Positions 18,227-31,990 of a stretch of 58,673 nt of DNA are shown piece after piece. Below the pieces are notes generated by a model, which was given only the letters and a program-made list of their open reading frames with translations, did no database searches and was not told where the DNA came from. Position 1 is the first letter of the stretch. Every line of letters begins with the position of its first letter. Both the position numbers and the translations under genes were made by a program. The stretch spans positions 1 to 58,673 of the forward strand of contig REEU01000295.1 of the NCBI GenBank assembly GCA_007694905.1. Direction: 5' to 3'. The DNA is from Gammaproteobacteria bacterium. GTDB lineage: Bacteria > Pseudomonadota > Gammaproteobacteria > Pseudomonadales > Azotimanducaceae.

Positions 18227-19162
18227 TCAGCCTTTGGGGCCATCCTCGTTCACCGCCCTTGCCAATGCAGCCTGTTCGATGAGGCCCACACCGAAACCGC
18301 CGGCCTCGAGTTCGGGCCAGATCCACTCCAGCGCCGGCCAGCGCTCGAGCAGCGCGGGCGCAGAGTTGCCTACCTCCAGGACCAGCAGACCCCCGTCTGC
18401 AAGATGCACGGCGGCACTGCGCAACAGACGCTGGACGAGCTCCAGGCCGTCGCTGCCGCCGCCGGCCAGCGCTGAACGTGGCTCGTGCTGGAATTCCATC
18501 GGCATGGACGCCAGATCAGCAGTATCCACGTACGGCGGATTGCACAGGATCAGATCGAAGCGTTCTGTTATGCAGCCGGAAAACAGGTCCGACTGCCGGG
18601 TCTCGACCCGATCCTCGAGTCCGTGCAGGCGGATATTGCGGCTTGCCACGTCCAGGGCGTCCAGGGACACATCGGCGAGCAGCACCTCCGCTTCCGGGAA
18701 CACCATGGCGGCAAGAATACCGATACAGCCACTGCCCGTCCCGAGATCCAGAATGCGCTGCGGCAAGCGCTGACCCAACCACGGCTGAAGGCCATCCTGC
18801 AGCAGTTCGGCCATGGGGGAACGGGGGATCAGGACTCTGGAGTCGACCTCGAACAACAGCCCTCCGAAGTGAGCCTGGCCGGTCAAGTACGGCACGGGCA
18901 CCCGTTCCTCCACCCGCTTGCGCACGCACTCCGCGAGGGCTGCGCACTCCGCGGCCGTGAGATGCGCGCCGAGCAGGGCTTCAGCCCTATCCTCGGGAAT
19001 GCGGAGCCAGCCTAGAACCAGCGCCACCGCCTCGTCCCAGGCAGCCATGGTGCCATGGCCGTAATGCAATTCTGCCCGGGCGAAGGTCGTTGCCGCATGC
19101 CGGAGCCAGTCGCCGACGGTGATCAGCTCCGGAGGCAGCGCGCCATGGCCCGAGTTCGCCAT
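18227..19162 (-). CDS. prmB: 50S ribosomal protein L3 N(5)-glutamine methyltransferase
   Basis: PrmB methylates a glutamine of ribosomal protein L3 with S-adenosylmethionine. The 311-aa protein has an N-terminal helical domain, the SAM motif ILDLGTGSGCIGI near residue 140 and the substrate-glutamine motif CNPPYVD near residue 207. PrmB and the release-factor methyltransferase PrmC are related. The length, the VPVPYLTGQAHFGGL segment and linkage to aroC favour PrmB. It starts two bases after the DUF4892 gene ends. Confidence 0.92.
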   Translation of the reverse strand: MANSGHGALPPELITVGDWLRHAATTFARAELHYGHGTMAAWDEAVALVLGWLRIPEDRAEALLGAHLTAAECAALAECVRKRVEERVPVPYLTGQAHFGGLLFEVDSRVLIPRSPMAELLQDGLQPWLGQRLPQRILDLGTGSGCIGILAAMVFPEAEVLLADVSLDALDVASRNIRLHGLEDRVETRQSDLFSGCITERFDLILCNPPYVDTADLASMPMEFQHEPRSALAGGGSDGLELVQRLLRSAAVHLADGGLLVLEVGNSAPALLERWPALEWIWPELEAGGFGVGLIEQAALARAVNEDGPKG

Positions 19163-19164
19163 GA

Positions 19165-20094
19165 TCAGGACGGGGGCTGCTGCAGCACGAGTTGCACCAG
19201 CACCCCTTCATCCCGCAACACTCCGGGAATCAGCGCTCCGACCCCCAAACCGGAGACGGTGCGGTCCGGCAGTCGCTCGGCGAGGGCCGCAGCGAGCTGC
19301 TGCGCGCGCCGCTCCGAGGCATCGAGGGTCGATGCAGAGCCGCTTCCCGCATCCCGCAGATGCACCACGAACCACCATTCCGAACGTGCCGGAAGACGCT
19401 CGGATGCCTCAACGAGCGCATCGAGCAGGGCTGAAAATTCCGGACCGGGCTCACCATCGGCGGTGAAATCGACGGACAGGCGGGCAACGCCGGTGCCGAG
19501 CAGCGCTTCGGTCAGCATTTGAGGGTCGGTCTCGGTCACCTCGCCAGGATCGAGCAGGATGTCCTCCAGGTGCGCCATGATCTCGCGGGTACCACGCTGG
19601 ACGACGTAGAGCATGGTGAGAACGGGCCCTTCGGGCGTGGCCCGAGGCACCGCCACGTAGAACTGACTGCCGTCAGCACCGTAGAGATCAGCCACCTCGA
19701 AATGCCGATGCGCCCAGTAGGTGCTCGGCCCGCAATCCCGACTCTGACACTCGTACCACACGTCCGCCGGGAGCTGGGCTCGCAGGTGCTCATAGACCGC
19801 CTCAGACGTGACGCCCCGGGCGTGGCGCCAGGTGATGCTGCGGCGCTTGCCCTGAACCTCGCGCGATGTCCGCGGCTGCATGAAACCGTCGACGCGGGCA
19901 ATCCGGTCCACCGGTATCGAGTGGCCGCGACTGCTTTCGCTCACGGATTCGTAAGCGACTTGCGCGCCTGGGAACGCTTCGATTCCTTCTCCAGCCGCAG
20001 CCTGCACCGATCCAGCGAGGCCCCAGGCGGGAATCAGAATCGCGATTCGAAGCAGCGCTGTTCTCAGCGCCGAGGGGTACTTCAGTCTCGTCAT
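19165..20094 (-). CDS. DUF4892 family secreted protein with OmpA-like C-terminus
   Basis: The 309-aa protein has an N-terminal signal peptide (hydrophobic residues about 12-30, cleavage near VQA-AAGEG). A DUF4892-type domain follows, recognised by VDGFMQP, WYECQSRDCGPSTYWAHR and GADGSQFYVA. The last 100 or so residues (DAGSGSASTLDASERRAQQL) resemble the OmpA/MotB peptidoglycan-binding fold often fused to DUF4892. No function is established. It overlaps the gpsA stop by four bases and precedes prmB by two, so it is expressed with them. Likely location is periplasm or outer-membrane inner face. Confidence 0.8.
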   Translation of the reverse strand: MTRLKYPSALRTALLRIAILIPAWGLAGSVQAAAGEGIEAFPGAQVAYESVSESSRGHSIPVDRIARVDGFMQPRTSREVQGKRRSITWRHARGVTSEAVYEHLRAQLPADVWYECQSRDCGPSTYWAHRHFEVADLYGADGSQFYVAVPRATPEGPVLTMLYVVQRGTREIMAHLEDILLDPGEVTETDPQMLTEALLGTGVARLSVDFTADGEPGPEFSALLDALVEASERLPARSEWWFVVHLRDAGSGSASTLDASERRAQQLAAALAERLPDRTVSGLGVGALIPGVLRDEGVLVQLVLQQPPS

Positions 20095-21158
20095 TTCAAC
20101 CTTTCCTCGTTGCTGCCCGCTGTCGATGCCACGAACTCCACATCCTCTCGTTGCTCGGCAAGCATCAACCGCACCAGCACTTCCGCAAGCGCGCGCCCCT
20201 CGAACAGGATTTCGTGAAGACCCTGGACGATGGGCATGTTGACGCCGAGCGCCCGTGCCCGGGCATGCACCACTGCGACCGTGTTCACGCCTTCCGCCAG
20301 TTTACCGACTTCCTCCTGTGCCTGATCGAGCGTGGCACCCTGCCCCACCGCATAACCAAGCTGGTGATTGCGCGACAGCGGCGAGGAACACGTCACCATG
20401 AGGTCCCCCACGCCCGCGAGACCGAGAAACGTCATCGGATCAGCACCCTGGTTGACCGCAAAGCGACTCATCTCACCCAACCCGCGCGTGATCAGCATGG
20501 CGCGAGTGTTCTGACCGGCACCGAGGGCAGCGGCCATGCCCGAGGCAATGGCATAGACGTTCTTCAGCGCACCGGCAAGTTCGACGCCGTAGCGATCCGG
20601 GTTGGAATAGACTCGAAACGAGCGGGAATGAAGACTGTCCTGGACCCTGTCGCGTAGATCCGCATCGGTACTCGCAATCACTGTTCCCGTGTAATCACCA
20701 CGCGCGATCTCCTCCGCCAGATTGGGACCGGACAGCACCCCGATCCTGACTTTCGGACAGCATTCCTCGATGATCTCGCTCATGAGTCGGAAGTGGCCAC
20801 CATCGCCCCCTCCACCTTCGATACCTTTGGTCGTGCTGACGATCAGAGCATCGGAACGAACATGCGCAGCCATGTCCTGTGCCACGCTGCGGAAGGAAGC
20901 ACTTGGAACGGCGAGGAACACCATGTCCGCCGTGCCAACCGCGACCTCGAGGTCCGCGGTGGGCTCGACGCGGGCATGGAGCGGGTAGCCAGGGAGATAG
21001 CGGCGATTCTCACGCCAGCGGGCCGTGTCCTCGACCTGCTCGGAATTGCGCATCCACAGCAGCACCCGATGACCGCGGGCTGCAATGATGTTGGCGATCA
21101 CGGTGCCGAAGTTGCCGCCTCCGAGCACCGCAACCGCTTCCGTCCGGCGATCTGCCAT
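20091..21158 (-). CDS. gpsA: NAD(P)H-dependent glycerol-3-phosphate dehydrogenase
   Basis: GpsA reduces dihydroxyacetone phosphate to sn-glycerol-3-phosphate for phospholipid synthesis. The 355-aa protein shows the Rossmann motif GGGNFGTVIANI, the segment GVLSGPNLAEEI and the catalytic Lys in GALKNVYAIASG. The ATG at 21158 has GAGGGG upstream. It heads gpsA-DUF4892-prmB-aroC and lies 41 bases after htpG, so some read-through from htpG is possible. Confidence 0.96.
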   Translation of the reverse strand: MADRRTEAVAVLGGGNFGTVIANIIAARGHRVLLWMRNSEQVEDTARWRENRRYLPGYPLHARVEPTADLEVAVGTADMVFLAVPSASFRSVAQDMAAHVRSDALIVSTTKGIEGGGGDGGHFRLMSEIIEECCPKVRIGVLSGPNLAEEIARGDYTGTVIASTDADLRDRVQDSLHSRSFRVYSNPDRYGVELAGALKNVYAIASGMAAALGAGQNTRAMLITRGLGEMSRFAVNQGADPMTFLGLAGVGDLMVTCSSPLSRNHQLGYAVGQGATLDQAQEEVGKLAEGVNTVAVVHARARALGVNMPIVQGLHEILFEGRALAEVLVRLMLAEQREDVEFVASTAGSNEERLK

Positions 21159-21199
21159 GCCATCCCCTCTTGGGTCGAACCCCTCGGGGCAAGACCTGG

Positions 21200-23125
21200 T
21201 CAGTCGAGTTCAGCGAGCAGCCGGTTGATCCGGCGCACGTACGCGGCGGGGTCGTCGAGTGGGTCACCTTCCGCCAAGGTCGCCTGATCGAACAGCACTT
21301 CCGCCAGATCGGCCACACGCTCCTCATCTTCGCTGTGGGCGAGTCGCCGTACCAGCGGATGCTGCACATTGATTTCGAGGATCGGTTTGCTGTCCGGGAG
21401 CTCCTGACCGGCCGCCTGCAGAAGCCGGCGCATCTGTGCACCCATCTCATGCTCCGGAACGATCAGGCATGCAGGCGAATCCGTGAGCCGCTGGGACGCG
21501 CGCACCTGTGCAACACGCTCTCCGAGCACCTTGTGCACCCGCGCGAAGACGGTATCGCTCGCGGAATCATCGCTGTCCCCGGCGTCCTCCACCGAGCTGT
21601 CCTCGATGCCCAGCGCCTGCAGATCCAGGTCACCACGGCTGACATCACGCAACGCCTTGCCATAGAACTCGCCGAGCTGAGTCATCAACCACTCATCGAT
21701 GCGGTCTGTCAGCAGCAGCACCTCCACGCCATGCTTGCGGAACACCTCGAGATGGGGAGAGCCCTTGGCTGCAGCGAAGCCCTCCCCGGTGACGAAGTAA
21801 ATATGCTTCTGCTCGGGCTTCATCCGGGCAACGTAGTCTGCGAGACCGTGGGTCTGCTCCGGGGCATCGTCATGGGTGGTCGCGAAACGCAGCAGGCCGG
21901 CGATCCGCTCCCGATTGGATAAGTCCTCTGCAGGCCCTTCCTTCAATACGCGACCGAATTCCTGCCAGATCCTGGAAAAGTCCTCGGGCTGCTCCTTGGC
22001 CAGCTTTTCGAGCAGGTCGAGTACGCGCTTGGTCAGTCCGGAGCGGATGCTGTCGACGCGTTCGTCCTGCTGCAGCAGCTCCCTGGACACGTTCAGAGGC
22101 AGGTCCGATGAATCGATCACACCGCGAACGAAGCGCAGGTAAAGGGGCAGGAATTGCTCGGCATTGTCGAGAATGAAGACCCGGCGCACATACAGCTTCA
22201 GACCACGCGGCGACTCACGATCATAGAGATCAAAGGGTGCCCGCTTCGGCAGGTAGAGCAGACTGCTGTACTCGAGCTTGCCCTCGACCTTGTTGTGGCT
22301 CCACGCCAGCGGGTCTTCGAAGTCATGAGCAACGTGATGGTAGAACTCCCGATACTCCTCATCGCTGATGTCGTTCCGCGGCCGGGTCCACAGCGCCTTG
22401 GCGGCGTTGACGGTCTCCCAGGGCTCCGCGTCCGCGCCCTCCTCGTCGCCCTCCTGCTTCTCCCGCTCCAGCTGAACCGGTATCGCAATGTGGTCGGCGT
22501 ACTTCTTGATCACGCTGCGCAGGCGGAACGGATCGAGAAACTCGTTCGCATCCTCCTTCAGATGAAGCGTGACGGTAGTGCCTCGTGCCTCGCGGTCGCA
22601 GGATTCGATGTCGTAATCGGACTCACCAGTAGACGACCAGCGCCAGCCTTCACCCGGCGGATCGCCCGCCTTTCGCGTCTCCACCGTGACCCGGTCGGCT
22701 ACGATGAACGAGGAGTAGAAGCCAACGCCGAACTGCCCGATGAGCTGGGCATCCCTGGCCTTGTCACCAGTGAGCTGCTCGAGGAAGCGGGCCGTGCCGG
22801 AACGAGCGATGGTGCCGAGGTTCTCGATCAACTCCTCGCGGTTCATGCCGATCCCATTGTCGCTGATGCGCACCACACGCGCGTCCCGATCGACCTCCAG
22901 GCGGACCCGGCACTCGGGGTCGTCTGCCAGCCATTCAGGGTGCTCGAGGGCGACGAAACGAAGCTTGTCCGCCGCATCGGAGGCATTGGAGATGAGCTCC
23001 CGCAGGAACACTTCCCGATTCGAGTACAGCGAGTGGATCATCAGCTTCAGCAGCTGACGGGCTTCGGCTTCAAACCCTCGGGTTTCGCGGGCTGAAGTAC
23101 TCGAGGATGAGGATTCTGCGGTCAT
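21200..23125 (-). CDS. htpG: HtpG, Hsp90-family molecular chaperone
   Basis: HtpG is the bacterial Hsp90, an ATP-dependent cytosolic chaperone. The product of about 641 aa has the GHKL ATPase signatures [25 protein letters not shown] and [15 protein letters not shown], then middle and C-terminal dimerisation domains. I start at 23125 ([10 protein letters not shown]); the frame extends to 23173, but that would cross the likely transcription start of the heat-shock promoter at 23162-23190. GGGAG lies upstream of 23125. It is transcribed toward gpsA. Confidence 0.96.
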   Translation of the reverse strand: MTAESSSSSTSARETRGFEAEARQLLKLMIHSLYSNREVFLRELISNASDAADKLRFVALEHPEWLADDPECRVRLEVDRDARVVRISDNGIGMNREELIENLGTIARSGTARFLEQLTGDKARDAQLIGQFGVGFYSSFIVADRVTVETRKAGDPPGEGWRWSSTGESDYDIESCDREARGTTVTLHLKEDANEFLDPFRLRSVIKKYADHIAIPVQLEREKQEGDEEGADAEPWETVNAAKALWTRPRNDISDEEYREFYHHVAHDFEDPLAWSHNKVEGKLEYSSLLYLPKRAPFDLYDRESPRGLKLYVRRVFILDNAEQFLPLYLRFVRGVIDSSDLPLNVSRELLQQDERVDSIRSGLTKRVLDLLEKLAKEQPEDFSRIWQEFGRVLKEGPAEDLSNRERIAGLLRFATTHDDAPEQTHGLADYVARMKPEQKHIYFVTGEGFAAAKGSPHLEVFRKHGVEVLLLTDRIDEWLMTQLGEFYGKALRDVSRGDLDLQALGIEDSSVEDAGDSDDSASDTVFARVHKVLGERVAQVRASQRLTDSPACLIVPEHEMGAQMRRLLQAAGQELPDSKPILEINVQHPLVRRLAHSEDEERVADLAEVLFDQATLAEGDPLDDPAAYVRRINRLLAELD

Positions 23126-23161
23126 GGTCGGCTGCTCCCGGCTCCGGCGTACACCAGTGCG

Positions 23162-23190
23162 GAATGGGGGCAAAGGGGAATCATTTCAAG
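23162..23190 (-). promoter_or_regulatory. Sigma-32 heat-shock promoter of htpG
   Basis: On the minus strand CTTGAAA (23190-23184) is followed by 14 bases and then CCCCATTC (23169-23162). This is close to a perfect match to the RpoH consensus (CTTGAAA, 13-15 bases, CCCCATNT). The expected start near 23155 gives a leader of about 30 bases before htpG. The known heat-shock control of htpG in E. coli agrees. Confidence 0.88.
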
Positions 23191-23192
23191 CC

Positions 23193-23212
23193 GCGCGCCG
23201 TCCCTGGCGCGC
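23193..23212 (-). terminator. GC hairpin after sucD
   Basis: A perfect 7-bp stem (GCGCGCC with GGCGCGC, loop of six) lies 21 bases past the sucD stop and just before the htpG heat-shock promoter. A second small stem (GGTCG/CGACC, 23220-23233) touches the sucD stop. No T-run follows, so this is a weak terminator or an mRNA 3'-end stabiliser, separating the suc transcript from htpG. Confidence 0.4.
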
Positions 23213-23232
23213 CCGTCATGGTCGCTGGCGAC

Positions 23233-24111
23233 CTAATTCCAGCCGGTCACCTCTGCGAGCGCCTCGCCGATGTCGGCAAGGCTCTCGACGGTACGGACTC
23301 CGGCAGCCTCGAGCGCCGCGAATTTTTCTTTCGCCGTGCCTTTGCCGCCGGCGATGATGGCACCCGCGTGACCCATGCGCTTGCCGGGCGGCGCGGTCAC
23401 ACCGGCGATGTAGCCGACCATCGGCTTCTTCACGTTGGTCTTGATGAACTCGGCTGCTTCTTCCTCGGCACTGCCACCGATCTCACCCACCATGACGATG
23501 GCCTCGGTGGCCGGGTCCTGCTCGAACAGGCTGAGGATGTCGATGAAGTTACTGCCGGGGATAGGATCGCCACCAATACCGACGCAGGTCGACTGGCCGA
23601 ACCCACGATCGGTGGTCTGCTTGACCGCCTCGTAGGTCAGCGTACCCGAGCGGGATACAATACCCACCTTGCCGGGAAGGTGGATTTCGCCCGGCATGAT
23701 GCCGATCTTGCATTCTCCGGGCGTAATCACGCCCGGGCAGTTCGGACCCACCAGACGCACGCTGCCCTGGGCGTCGAGCGCAGCCTTGACGGCGAGCATG
23801 TCCAACGCGGGAATGCCCTCAGTGATGCAGACGATCAGCTCGATGCCGGCATCCGCCGCCTCGAGTATGGAATCCTTGCAGAAGGCAGCGGGGACGTAGA
23901 TGACTGAGGCCGTGGCCCCTGTTTTCCTGACCGCATCCCCGACAGTGTCGAAAACGGGCAGACCGAGATGCTCGCTGCCGCCCTTGCCCGGCGTCACGCC
24001 GCCCACAAGGGCGGTGCCGTACTTCAGCGCCTGCTCCGAGTGCAGCGTGCCCTGCGACCCGGTGAAGCCCTGGCAGATGACCTTGGTCGTCTTGTCGATA
24101 AGAATGCTCAT
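23233..24111 (-). CDS. sucD: Succinyl-CoA ligase, ADP-forming, alpha subunit
   Basis: SucD, with SucC, converts succinyl-CoA to succinate with ATP formation. The 292-aa protein has the CoA-binding Rossmann region ([17 protein letters not shown]), [19 protein letters not shown] and the phosphohistidine loop [12 protein letters not shown]. Its ATG overlaps the sucC stop (ATGA). It is the last gene of the sdhCDAB-sucAB-lpd-sucCD series. Confidence 0.97.
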   Translation of the reverse strand: MSILIDKTTKVICQGFTGSQGTLHSEQALKYGTALVGGVTPGKGGSEHLGLPVFDTVGDAVRKTGATASVIYVPAAFCKDSILEAADAGIELIVCITEGIPALDMLAVKAALDAQGSVRLVGPNCPGVITPGECKIGIMPGEIHLPGKVGIVSRSGTLTYEAVKQTTDRGFGQSTCVGIGGDPIPGSNFIDILSLFEQDPATEAIVMVGEIGGSAEEEAAEFIKTNVKKPMVGYIAGVTAPPGKRMGHAGAIIAGGKGTAKEKFAALEAAGVRTVESLADIGEALAEVTGWN

Positions 24112-25277
24112 GCCTTGCCTCCCGCGGCGGCCACCGCCTTGTCCGCTGCGTCAGTCAGGCTCTCGGCTGCAGTGATGTCGAGACCGGATTCGGCCAGACG
24201 CTTGCGACCCTTTTCCGCATTGTTGCCCTCGAAACGCACCACGACGGGCACGTTCACGCCGACCTCCTCCACCGCGCCGATGATGCCCTCGGCGATGGTC
24301 GCGCAGGATACGATACCGCCGAAGATGTTGATCAGCACCGCCTTGACGTTGGAATCGGAGAGAATGATCTTGAACGCTTCGGTGACCGCCTCCTTGGTGG
24401 CACCACCGCCGACGTCGAGAAAGTTCGCCGGGCTGCCACCCCGGTGCTTGACCAGATCCATGGTACCCATGGCCAGTCCGGCACCGTTGACCATACAACC
24501 AATGCTGCCGTCGAGCGCCACGTAGTTGAGATTGAACTGCGCAGCCTCGGCCTCGCGCTCATCTTCCTGGGACGGATCGTGCATGGCCTTCAGCTTGGGA
24601 TGGCGATAGAGGGCGTTGCCGTCGAGACCGAGCTTCGCGTCGAGGCAATGGATATTGCCTTCTTTCGTCACCACCAGCGGGTTGATTTCCAGCAACGAGC
24701 AGTCGCATTCGTGAAACAGCTTCGAGAGCGCCATGAAGACGTTGGTGAACTGCTTGACCTGCTCACCCTTCAAACCCAACGCGAAGGCGAGCTGACGACC
24801 CTGGTAAGGCTGGGCACCGACAAAGGGGTTGATCACGGCCCGCAGGATCTTGTCCGGCGTCTCCTCCGCCACCTTCTCGATCTCGACGCCACCTTCCGTC
24901 GACGCCATGAACACCACCCGGCGGCTGCTGCGATCCAGCACTGCACCGAGATAGAGCTCACGATCGATGTCCGTCAGGGACTCCACGAAGATCTTGCTCA
25001 CCGGCTGACCGTGCTCGTCGGTCTGGAATGTCACCACGTTCTTGCCGATCCACTGCTCGGCGAAGGCTTTCACTTCGTCCAGCGAGTCGCACAGCTTGAC
25101 GCCACCCGCCTTGCCACGCCCACCGGCATGCACCTGGACCTTGGCGACCCAGCGCTCACCGCCAATCTTCTTTGCAGCCTCCACGGCCTCGTTGGCCGTA
25201 TCCACGGCAAAGCCGGTGGATACCGGGATCCCGTAGTCCCGGAACAGGCCCTTGGCCTGGTACTCGTGCAGATTCAT
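24108..25277 (-). CDS. sucC: Succinyl-CoA ligase, ADP-forming, beta subunit
   Basis: SucC is the ATP-grasp subunit of succinyl-CoA ligase. The 389-aa protein starts [19 protein letters not shown], has [15 protein letters not shown] in the ATP-grasp domain and ends with the ligase domain ([16 protein letters not shown]). Length and signatures are normal. It follows lpd after a 63-base gap holding an 8-bp hairpin, and is coupled to sucD. Confidence 0.97.
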   Translation of the reverse strand: MNLHEYQAKGLFRDYGIPVSTGFAVDTANEAVEAAKKIGGERWVAKVQVHAGGRGKAGGVKLCDSLDEVKAFAEQWIGKNVVTFQTDEHGQPVSKIFVESLTDIDRELYLGAVLDRSSRRVVFMASTEGGVEIEKVAEETPDKILRAVINPFVGAQPYQGRQLAFALGLKGEQVKQFTNVFMALSKLFHECDCSLLEINPLVVTKEGNIHCLDAKLGLDGNALYRHPKLKAMHDPSQEDEREAEAAQFNLNYVALDGSIGCMVNGAGLAMGTMDLVKHRGGSPANFLDVGGGATKEAVTEAFKIILSDSNVKAVLINIFGGIVSCATIAEGIIGAVEEVGVNVPVVVRFEGNNAEKGRKRLAESGLDITAAESLTDAADKAVAAAGGKA

Positions 25278-25299
25278 ATCGTTTCCCGTCGGTTGATCA

Positions 25300-25318
25300 T
25301 CGAACGCGTGGCGTTCGA
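25300..25318 (-). other. Perfect hairpin between lpd and sucC
   Basis: TCGAACGC (25300-25307) and GCGTTCGA (25311-25318) form an 8-bp stem with a GTG loop in the lpd-sucC gap. There is no T-run after it in the direction of transcription. It could set relative stability of the upstream and downstream mRNA parts, or be a processing site; function is not shown. Confidence 0.45.
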
Positions 25319-25340
25319 ATGGCTGCCGGCTGTGCCAGCG

Positions 25341-28191
<2,851 letters not shown>

Positions 28192-28244
28192 GATCTTTTC
28201 CCTGCTGATGTGCGCTCCTGCATGGCCCGGCCCGCGCCGTCCCA

Positions 28245-31079
28245 TCAGCCGTACAGCGCATCCTTCACGAGACGTTCCTGCTGTTCGAGATGCACGCTCA
28301 TGTACCCTGCAGCCGGAGCTGCCGACGCATCGCGGCCAGCGTAACGCAGATAGATACTGCTGTTGTGTCCATGAATCACCCGCCGCATGTGATGCTGCGA
28401 GGGATACCATGCCCCCTGGTTCATCGGCTCCTCCTGACACCAGACCACATCCTTGGTGTTCTTGAAAGGCGCCAGGGCCGCCGCCAGCTCTTCCTCAGGG
28501 AACGGATAGAGCTGCTCAATCCGAACGATGGCGACGTCCTTGCGATCATCGTCGCGGCGCTGCTGCAGCAGGTCGTAATACACCTTGCCGGAACACATCA
28601 CCACGCGCTCGACGTTGTCTGCCTCGAGCGCATCGACTTCGCCTATGACGGTCTGGAAGGACCCATCGCAGAGGTCCTCCAGGGTCGACACGGCCAACTT
28701 GTGCCGCAACAGGCTCTTCGGCGTCATCACGACCAGCGGTTTGCGCAGCGGACGCTTCACCTGCCGGCGCAGCATGTGAAACACCTGAGCCGGAGTCGTT
28801 GGGACACACACTTGAATGTTGTGCTCCGCGCACAGCTGCAGGAAACGCTCGAGCCGGGCCGAGGAATGCTCTGGTCCGGCGCCTTCATAGCCATGCGGAA
28901 GCAGCATCGTGAGCCCGCACAGGCGCTGCCACTTGTGCTCACCTGAGACGATGAACTGGTCGATGACCACCTGTGCGCCGTTCACGAAGTCGCCGAACTG
29001 CGCCTCCCAGATCACCAGCGCCGTCGGCATGGTGGTGGCATAGCCGTACTCGAAGGCGAGCACGGCCTCTTCGGACAGCAGAGAATCGTAGATGTCGAAA
29101 GTCGGCAGCTCGGAGAGATGATTCAGCGGAATGTGGCGCTTGCCTGTCTTCTGATCGTAAAGCGTGGCATGACGATGGGAAAACGTACCGACGCCGCTGT
29201 CCTGACCCGTCAGTCGCACCGGATGCTCTTCATGCAGCAACGTGGCGTAAGCCATGGTTTCGGCGTACCCCCAGTTGATCGGCATCGCCCCGGCGGTCAT
29301 CTTGCGCCGGTCCTCCAGCAGCTTCTCCACCTGCCGGTGAAGCACAAACCCCTCCGGCACCTCGAGCAATTGATTGGCCAGCCGCTGCAGCGTGTCCAGC
29401 TCGAAGCGGGTATCGCAGGGTGACGTCCACTCGTGGCCGAGATAGGGACGCCAGTCCACGAACAGGCTCGAATCCGGCTCCGAGACCAGCGACAAAGCCA
29501 CGTGACGACCGGTATCCAGCGCATCCCGGTAGGACTCCACCTGGACCTCTGCGTCCTCCTCCTTGATCACTCCCGCCTCCACGAGCTGGCGGACGTAGAG
29601 GGTTCGCGTGGTCGGATGCTTCCTGATCTTGGTGTACATCTGCGGTTGAGTCTTCGCGGGCTCCTCTGCCTCGTTGTGACCACGACGACGGTAGCAGACC
29701 AGATCGATGACCACGTCCTTGTGAAACTCCATGCGGTAGTCCACTGCGAGCTGCATGGCAAAGACGACCGCCTCGGGATCATCACCGTTCACATGCAAAA
29801 TCGGAGCCTGCACCATCTTGGCGACTTCTGTGCAGTACTCCGTAGAGCGGGCGTCATCCTGGCGGCTCATCGTGAAGCCGACCTGGTTGTTGATGACGAC
29901 ATGAATCGTGCCGCCTGTTCGGAAGCCGCGGGTCTGGGACATCTGGAACGTCTCCATCACCACGCCCTGGCCGGCGATGGCGGCGTCGCCGTGGATCAGC
30001 AACGGCAGCACCTTCTTGTTCTGATAATCCAGGCGTCGGTCCTGACGGGCACGCACACTGCCTTCCACAACCGGATTCACGATCTCCAGGTGGGACGGGT
30101 TGAACGACAGCGCCACGTGCATCTCACCGCCAGGCGTCATGACGTTGCAGGAGAAGCCCTGGTGATACTTCACGTCTCCGGAGCCGCCACCCTTCGGCAC
30201 CTTGCCTTCGAACTCGTCGAACAACTCCTCCGGCTGCTTGCCGAGAATATTGACCAGCACGTTGAGGCGTCCACGATGAGCCATGCCGATCACGGTCTCG
30301 ACAATGCCGTGGGAGCCTGCTCGCTGCAGACATTCATGCATGGCGGGGATCATCGCCTCACCGCCCTCAAGCCCGAAGCGCTTGGTGCCCGGATAGCGGT
30401 TGTGCAGGTACTTCTCAAGACCCTCCGCTGCCGTCAGGCGTTCGGCGATCATCTTTTGCACGTCCACCGCGTAATCCGGATGGGAACGCACACTCTCGAG
30501 CCGCTGCTGAACCCAGAGCTTCTCCGCCTCGTCCATGATGTGCATGAACTCTGCGCCCACCGTGCCGCAGTAGGTGGCTTCCAGGGCCTTGATGATTTCC
30601 TTCAACGGTGCTTCCGGATCGCCGAAGAAGAAGGAACCGGTCTGAAACACGGTATCCAGATCAGCATCGGACAGTCGGTGATAGGCCAGATCGAGAACAG
30701 GCGTCGCAGGCCGCTCCATGAGCCCCAGTGGGTCAATGTTCGCCCGCTTATGGCCACGGTGGCGGTAGGCACTGATCAGTTCGAGGACCCTGACCTGTTT
30801 CTTTTCGTGTTCACTGGACACTTCCGGTCGCATCGCGACCGGACGGGCGCGGTTGCGGCTCCGCCCGAGCAGCTCGAAATGAGTTCGGATCGGGGCATGG
30901 GGCACGTCTGGCGCGATGGCACCATCGACCCGGGGCAACTTTTCGAAATGGGCTCGCCACTCCTCCGGGACGCTGTTGGCGTCCTCGAGGTAGCTCTCGT
31001 AGAGCTGTTCGATGTAGGCGACGTTACCTCCCGAAAGATGGGACGTTCGCCGCATGATCTCCATCAAGCTGTCCTGCAT
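28245..31079 (-). CDS. sucA: 2-Oxoglutarate dehydrogenase E1
   Basis: SucA decarboxylates 2-oxoglutarate with thiamine diphosphate and passes the succinyl group to SucB. The 944-aa protein has the typical N-terminal segment ([20 protein letters not shown]) and [10 protein letters not shown]. The ThDP domain shows [13 protein letters not shown] and HINGDDPEA-like [13 protein letters not shown], followed by [12 protein letters not shown] and [18 protein letters not shown]. It is full length. A 180-base interval, with a repeated GGTACCC but no confident promoter, separates it from sdhB. Confidence 0.97.
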   Translation of the reverse strand: MQDSLMEIMRRTSHLSGGNVAYIEQLYESYLEDANSVPEEWRAHFEKLPRVDGAIAPDVPHAPIRTHFELLGRSRNRARPVAMRPEVSSEHEKKQVRVLELISAYRHRGHKRANIDPLGLMERPATPVLDLAYHRLSDADLDTVFQTGSFFFGDPEAPLKEIIKALEATYCGTVGAEFMHIMDEAEKLWVQQRLESVRSHPDYAVDVQKMIAERLTAAEGLEKYLHNRYPGTKRFGLEGGEAMIPAMHECLQRAGSHGIVETVIGMAHRGRLNVLVNILGKQPEELFDEFEGKVPKGGGSGDVKYHQGFSCNVMTPGGEMHVALSFNPSHLEIVNPVVEGSVRARQDRRLDYQNKKVLPLLIHGDAAIAGQGVVMETFQMSQTRGFRTGGTIHVVINNQVGFTMSRQDDARSTEYCTEVAKMVQAPILHVNGDDPEAVVFAMQLAVDYRMEFHKDVVIDLVCYRRRGHNEAEEPAKTQPQMYTKIRKHPTTRTLYVRQLVEAGVIKEEDAEVQVESYRDALDTGRHVALSLVSEPDSSLFVDWRPYLGHEWTSPCDTRFELDTLQRLANQLLEVPEGFVLHRQVEKLLEDRRKMTAGAMPINWGYAETMAYATLLHEEHPVRLTGQDSGVGTFSHRHATLYDQKTGKRHIPLNHLSELPTFDIYDSLLSEEAVLAFEYGYATTMPTALVIWEAQFGDFVNGAQVVIDQFIVSGEHKWQRLCGLTMLLPHGYEGAGPEHSSARLERFLQLCAEHNIQVCVPTTPAQVFHMLRRQVKRPLRKPLVVMTPKSLLRHKLAVSTLEDLCDGSFQTVIGEVDALEADNVERVVMCSGKVYYDLLQQRRDDDRKDVAIVRIEQLYPFPEEELAAALAPFKNTKDVVWCQEEPMNQGAWYPSQHHMRRVIHGHNSSIYLRYAGRDASAAPAAGYMSVHLEQQERLVKDALYG

Positions 31080-31259
31080 GGCACCTCATACTCCGCTTGG
31101 AAACCCGATGGTACCCATGCGGTACCCGCGGTCGGGACGCCTGCCCTTTGACGCATGTCTGGCGGCCGCTGCATGTCCACGGGTCAAGACAGTGCCACCC
31201 GCCTGCCCTGTCTCTCGTCTACCCTGTCTCCGGATCCGCGACGCGGTCGCGCAACCAAC

Positions 31260-31964
31260 TCAGGTTCCCTGCTGCAACAGCATGTGCTTGATCTGGCCGA
31301 TGGCGCGGGTCGGGTTGAGACCCTTGGGGCACACGCTCACGCAGTTCATGATGCCCCGGCAACGGAACACGCTGAACGGATCGTCGAGCGCGGCCAACCG
31401 GTCTGCGGTCGCGGTATCGCGGGAATCCGCCAGGAAACGATACGCCTGCAGCAGACCCGCCGGCCCGATGAACTTGTCCGGATTCCACCAGAACGACGGG
31501 CAGGAGGTCGAACAGCAGGCGCAGAGAATGCACTCATAGAGCCCGTCGAGTTTCTCCCGGTCCTCCGGCGACTGCAGCCGCTCCTCGGCGGGTGCTGGCG
31601 TGTCATTCTGCAGATACGGCTGAATCTTCTCGTACTGGCGGAAAAACTGGGTCATGTCCACCACCAGATCGCGGATCACAGGCAATCCGGGCAGCGGCCG
31701 CAGCACCAGCCGCCCCTTCTTCACCACGTCCGACAGCGGGGTGATGCAGGCCAGACCGTTCCTGCCATTCATGTTGACGCCATCAGAACCGCACACGCCT
31801 TCCCGACACGAACGCCGATAGCTGATGCTAGGATCGGAGGCCTTCATCATTTCCAGGACATCGAGAACCATCAGATCCCGACCTTCCGGCACCTCCACAT
31901 CGACGTCCTGCATCCAGGGCGCCTCGTCGGTTTCCGGGTTGTAGCGATAAATGCTGACTTGCAT
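31260..31964 (-). CDS. sdhB: Succinate dehydrogenase iron-sulfur subunit
   Basis: SdhB carries electrons from SdhA to quinone through three Fe-S clusters. The 234-aa protein has the [2Fe-2S] cysteines in YRRSCREGVCGSDG, and the [4Fe-4S] and [3Fe-4S] ligands in CILCACCSTSCPSFW and CRGIMNCVSVCPKG. Ribosome site GGAGAG precedes the ATG. It is the fourth gene of sdhCDAB, 26 bases after sdhA, and is followed by sucA. Confidence 0.97.
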   Translation of the reverse strand: MQVSIYRYNPETDEAPWMQDVDVEVPEGRDLMVLDVLEMMKASDPSISYRRSCREGVCGSDGVNMNGRNGLACITPLSDVVKKGRLVLRPLPGLPVIRDLVVDMTQFFRQYEKIQPYLQNDTPAPAEERLQSPEDREKLDGLYECILCACCSTSCPSFWWNPDKFIGPAGLLQAYRFLADSRDTATADRLAALDDPFSVFRCRGIMNCVSVCPKGLNPTRAIGQIKHMLLQQGT

Positions 31965-31990
31965 GGCGGTAGCTCTCCGTCGGGCCCGGA

